This document shows positions 6,014 to 7,198 of a DNA stretch of 7,198 bases, in pieces. The translations under genes were made by a program, and so were the position numbers. The stretch lies in contig JACPDS010000218.1 in the NCBI GenBank assembly GCA_016183885.1, positions 1 through 7,198 on the forward strand, read 5' to 3'. The DNA comes from Armatimonadota bacterium (GTDB taxonomy: Bacteria; Vulcanimicrobiota; JACPDS01). Under the pieces are notes generated by a model. It did no database searches. It saw nothing but the letters and a program-made list of their open reading frames with translations, and was not told the DNA's origin. Position 1 is the first letter of the stretch, and the number at the start of each line of letters is the position of its first letter.

Positions 6014-6152
6014 TCGCTCAAGGAGCGGTAGAATTAAACGGAGAGAAGATAAATTCTCCCGACTTAGATTTAGAAGTGAAAGATGAAATGGTTTTAAAAG
6101 TAGGCTCAAGAAATTTCGCTAAGATTAGGGTTATTTAGTGAAACTTATTCTT
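5993..6152 (+). repeat. Direct repeat copy 2: displaced 3' end of tyrS (160 bp)
   Basis: Same-strand copy of 3418-3577 with 156 of 160 identities. It begins inside the last codons of doc and runs 14 bases past the tyrS stop. With copy 1 it brackets the sensor fragment, the metalloprotease and the AbrB-Doc operon, like the two ends of an element integrated at a gene's 3' end. No inverted terminal repeats or recombinase gene accompany it. Confidence 0.97.
5995..6138 (+). pseudogene. tyrS 3' fragment (S4 domain remnant)
   Basis: Forty-seven codons plus a TAG stop, identical in protein sequence to the last 47 residues of the intact TyrS, from RDARRLIAQG to KIRVI. It has no start codon or catalytic domain, so it is not a gene by itself. 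The three base differences within it are all third-position and silent (ATT/ATC Ile, AGA/AGG Arg, TAA/TAG stop), meaning the fragment was under coding selection until recently or came from the tyrS gene of a related strain. Confidence 0.9.
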
Positions 6153-6311
6153 GGACTGTGGCAGTAAACACATTTGATTTTGGTCGTAAGTTTTAAAATT
6201 TTTATAGTTTATTTAAAAACCTCTATGATATATTTTAATATATTAATTTTGGGTTGTGTGTCTCAATCCCTTGTGAATCTTAACAAAATCAATCTTTTTA
6301 TTTTTTAATAT

Positions 6312-6340
6312 TTGACAAGAATTTATTTTTTAGCTATACT
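6312..6340 (+). promoter_or_regulatory. Near-consensus sigma-70 promoter of the AbiE operon
   Basis: A perfect -35 TTGACA (6312-6317), a 17-base spacer, and -10 TATACT (6335-6340, 5 of 6). Expected transcription start is about 6347. This is the best promoter match in the window and drives abiEi-abiEii. Confidence 0.8.
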
Positions 6341-6346
6341 TATTTC

Positions 6347-6374
6347 ATTAAGTAATCATAAAGGTTGATTAAGT
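6347..6374. promoter_or_regulatory. Repeats in the AbiE leader, candidate AbiEi operator
   Basis: Two features overlap here: a 7-bp direct repeat ATTAAGT at 6347-6353 and 6368-6374, 21 bases apart (two helical turns), and an inverted repeat TAATCA (6353-6358) / TGATTA (6366-6371) whose 7-base spacer contains the likely ribosome binding site AAAGG (6360-6364). Position at the transcription start fits autorepression by AbiEi, which in characterised systems binds repeats in its own promoter. Confidence 0.45.
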
Positions 6375-6377
6375 GAA

Positions 6378-6986
6378 ATGAACTTTAGAGAACTTTATAA
6401 AACTTTAGATAAGAATAAGTATTATGTCTTTTCTTTTAAAGATTTATTACTTTTTTATCCTCAGGAAAAAAGGGCTGGCTTTAAAAATATGCTTTATCGC
6501 TGGAAAAATAAAGGATGGATTTATCCTTTAAAAAGGAGTCTTTATGAAATTACTTATCCCAAAGATTTTAACATTCCTGATATGTATATTGCCAATAACC
6601 TGTACAATCCTTCTTATGTATCGCTTGAGACAGCTCTGTCAAATTACAGTATTATTCCTGAAGTATCAATGGCGGTAACTTCTATTACCACAAAACCCAC
6701 GCGAATATTTAAGAATAAACATGGTCTTTTTATTTATCATACAGTCAAGCCTGATGTTTTTACAGGATATTATATTGAAAAACAAGGCGCTTTTAATATT
6801 CTTATCGCAGAGCCGGAAAAGGCGCTTGTGGATTACATTTATTTTAAGACCTATCGCAGTAAAAAATTTAATTTTAGGGATGAAAGATTAGATAAGGATG
6901 TAATTTTAAGCTTTAATAAGAAGAAATTAGATAAATATGCAAAACTTTATAATCTTGATTTAAAAAGATTTTATGCTTACTTATGA
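6378..6986 (+). CDS. abiEi: AbiEi-type antitoxin / transcriptional repressor (type IV toxin-antitoxin)
   Basis: A 202-residue protein with an N-terminal winged-helix region (about 1-60, ending RWKNKGWIYPLKRSLYEIT) and the C-terminal AbiEi domain. Recognisable pieces are YVSLETALSNYSIIPE (80-95), the TTKPTRIF stretch (104-111), KPDVFTGYYIE, and AEPEKALVDYIYF (144-156). In known AbiE systems AbiEi represses the operon through its winged helix and counteracts the AbiEii toxin without forming a stable complex; AbiE was first described as a phage abortive-infection system. An in-frame TGA at 6366 makes ATG 6378 the first possible start. The toxin gene begins inside the last codons of this gene (14-base overlap), confirming the pairing. 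The ribosome binding site is weak and distant (AAAGG, 13 bases from the ATG). Family call firm; function inferred. Confidence 0.9.
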   Translation: MNFRELYKTLDKNKYYVFSFKDLLLFYPQEKRAGFKNMLYRWKNKGWIYPLKRSLYEITYPKDFNIPDMYIANNLYNPSYVSLETALSNYSIIPEVSMAVTSITTKPTRIFKNKHGLFIYHTVKPDVFTGYYIEKQGAFNILIAEPEKALVDYIYFKTYRSKKFNFRDERLDKDVILSFNKKKLDKYAKLYNLDLKRFYAYL

Positions 6987-7198
6987 TGCTTTAATAAATC
7001 AGGCAAAAATTAGAGGGGTGCCTTTTACCAAGATAAGGGGTATTTTAAGGGAATATCTTCAGGTTCTTATATTAAAGGAATTATATAAAACTGAAGAAGG
7101 AAAAAAACTTTTTTTTACAGGAGGGACTTATTTAAGGCTTGTTCATAATTTAAAAAGATTTTCTGAAGATCTAGATTTTAATACAGAAATAATAACGA
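6973..7198 (+). CDS. abiEii: AbiEii-type nucleotidyltransferase toxin, N-terminal part; runs off the window
   Basis: The first 75 codons of the toxin gene. FTGGTYLRL (residues 48-56) followed by RFSEDLDF (62-69) is the hallmark of AbiEii/MenA-like nucleotidyltransferases: the GG-T loop and the D-x-D (Asp66, Asp68) that binds metal and NTP. Related enzymes add nucleotides to tRNA acceptor ends and stop translation; this activity is inferred, not seen. I chose ATG 6973, within the abiEi reading frame, because the ATGs at 6983 and 6986 lie in a frame that stops after a few codons. There is no Shine-Dalgarno, so translation is probably coupled to abiEi. About three quarters of the usual length (around 250-300 residues) lies beyond the window. 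Confidence 0.88.
   Translation, partial: MLTYDALINQAKIRGVPFTKIRGILREYLQVLILKELYKTEEGKKLFFTGGTYLRLVHNLKRFSEDLDFNTEIIT

Larger units (their letters stand above)
6153..6377. other. Non-coding region upstream of the AbiE operon
   Basis: With the tyrS fragment, this leaves more than 300 bases without an intact gene after doc. 6153-6300 shows nothing I can assign: an AT-only palindrome at 6228-6243 and a weak GGGTTG...CAATCCC pairing at 6251-6270 with no T tract. The last 70 bases hold the AbiE promoter and operator-like repeats. Confidence 0.6.

Noticed and set aside
3564..6152. A classical insertion sequence, integron or CRISPR array as the explanation of the cassette
   Set aside because: There is no transposase or integrase frame, no terminal inverted repeats at the repeat ends, and no short regularly spaced repeats.
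6228..6243. Palindrome ATATATT-tt-AATATAT
   Set aside because: Made only of A and T in AT-rich non-coding DNA; such palindromes are expected by chance and it sits at no clear functional position.
6983..6988. ATG at 6983 or 6986 overlapping the abiEi stop as the abiEii start
   Set aside because: Both are in a frame that reaches a stop at 6992; the AbiEii frame starts at ATG 6973.

Overview
The window comes from a low-GC bacterium that uses the standard code: TAA, TAG and TGA all close reading frames, and two genes carry strong AGGAGG-type ribosome binding sites. The core genes are ordinary bacterial housekeeping enzymes, and nothing here fixes the phylum. An uncultured anaerobic lineage is possible, but that is a guess.

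Left part (1-3563): a tight same-strand housekeeping run. It holds the 3' part of a glutamine-hydrolysing asparagine synthetase, a pyrimidine-nucleoside phosphorylase and tyrosyl-tRNA synthetase, each separated by only 4 bases, so probably one transcript.

Middle part (3564-6152): an accessory cassette at the 3' end of tyrS. The last 160 bases of the tyrS region (3418-3577) are repeated in the same orientation at 5993-6152 with 4 mismatches, and the repeat unit is 2575 bp. Between the copies lie (i) a short fragment of a membrane sensor-like gene, (ii) on the minus strand, a 396-residue predicted zinc metalloprotease whose HETGH and Y-x6-E-x3-E motifs match the catalytic core of the anthrax lethal factor-like (ATLF) family, and (iii) a two-gene toxin-antitoxin operon of an AbrB-type antitoxin and a Doc-type Fic-fold toxin. 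The toxin gene borrows its stop codon from the second tyrS copy. No integrase, transposase or terminal inverted repeat is visible.

Right part (6153-7198): a non-coding stretch with a near-consensus sigma-70 promoter, then a second toxin-antitoxin operon of the AbiE type: complete abiEi and the first 75 codons of abiEii, which runs off the window.

The layout suggests that the 3' end of tyrS is a landing site where defence or addiction genes collect: two toxin-antitoxin modules from different families sit back to back beside an unusual metalloprotease. Both TA promoters, and the putative protease promoter, carry inverted or direct repeats that look like autoregulatory operators. The metalloprotease and the tyrS 3'-end duplication are the most unusual items.
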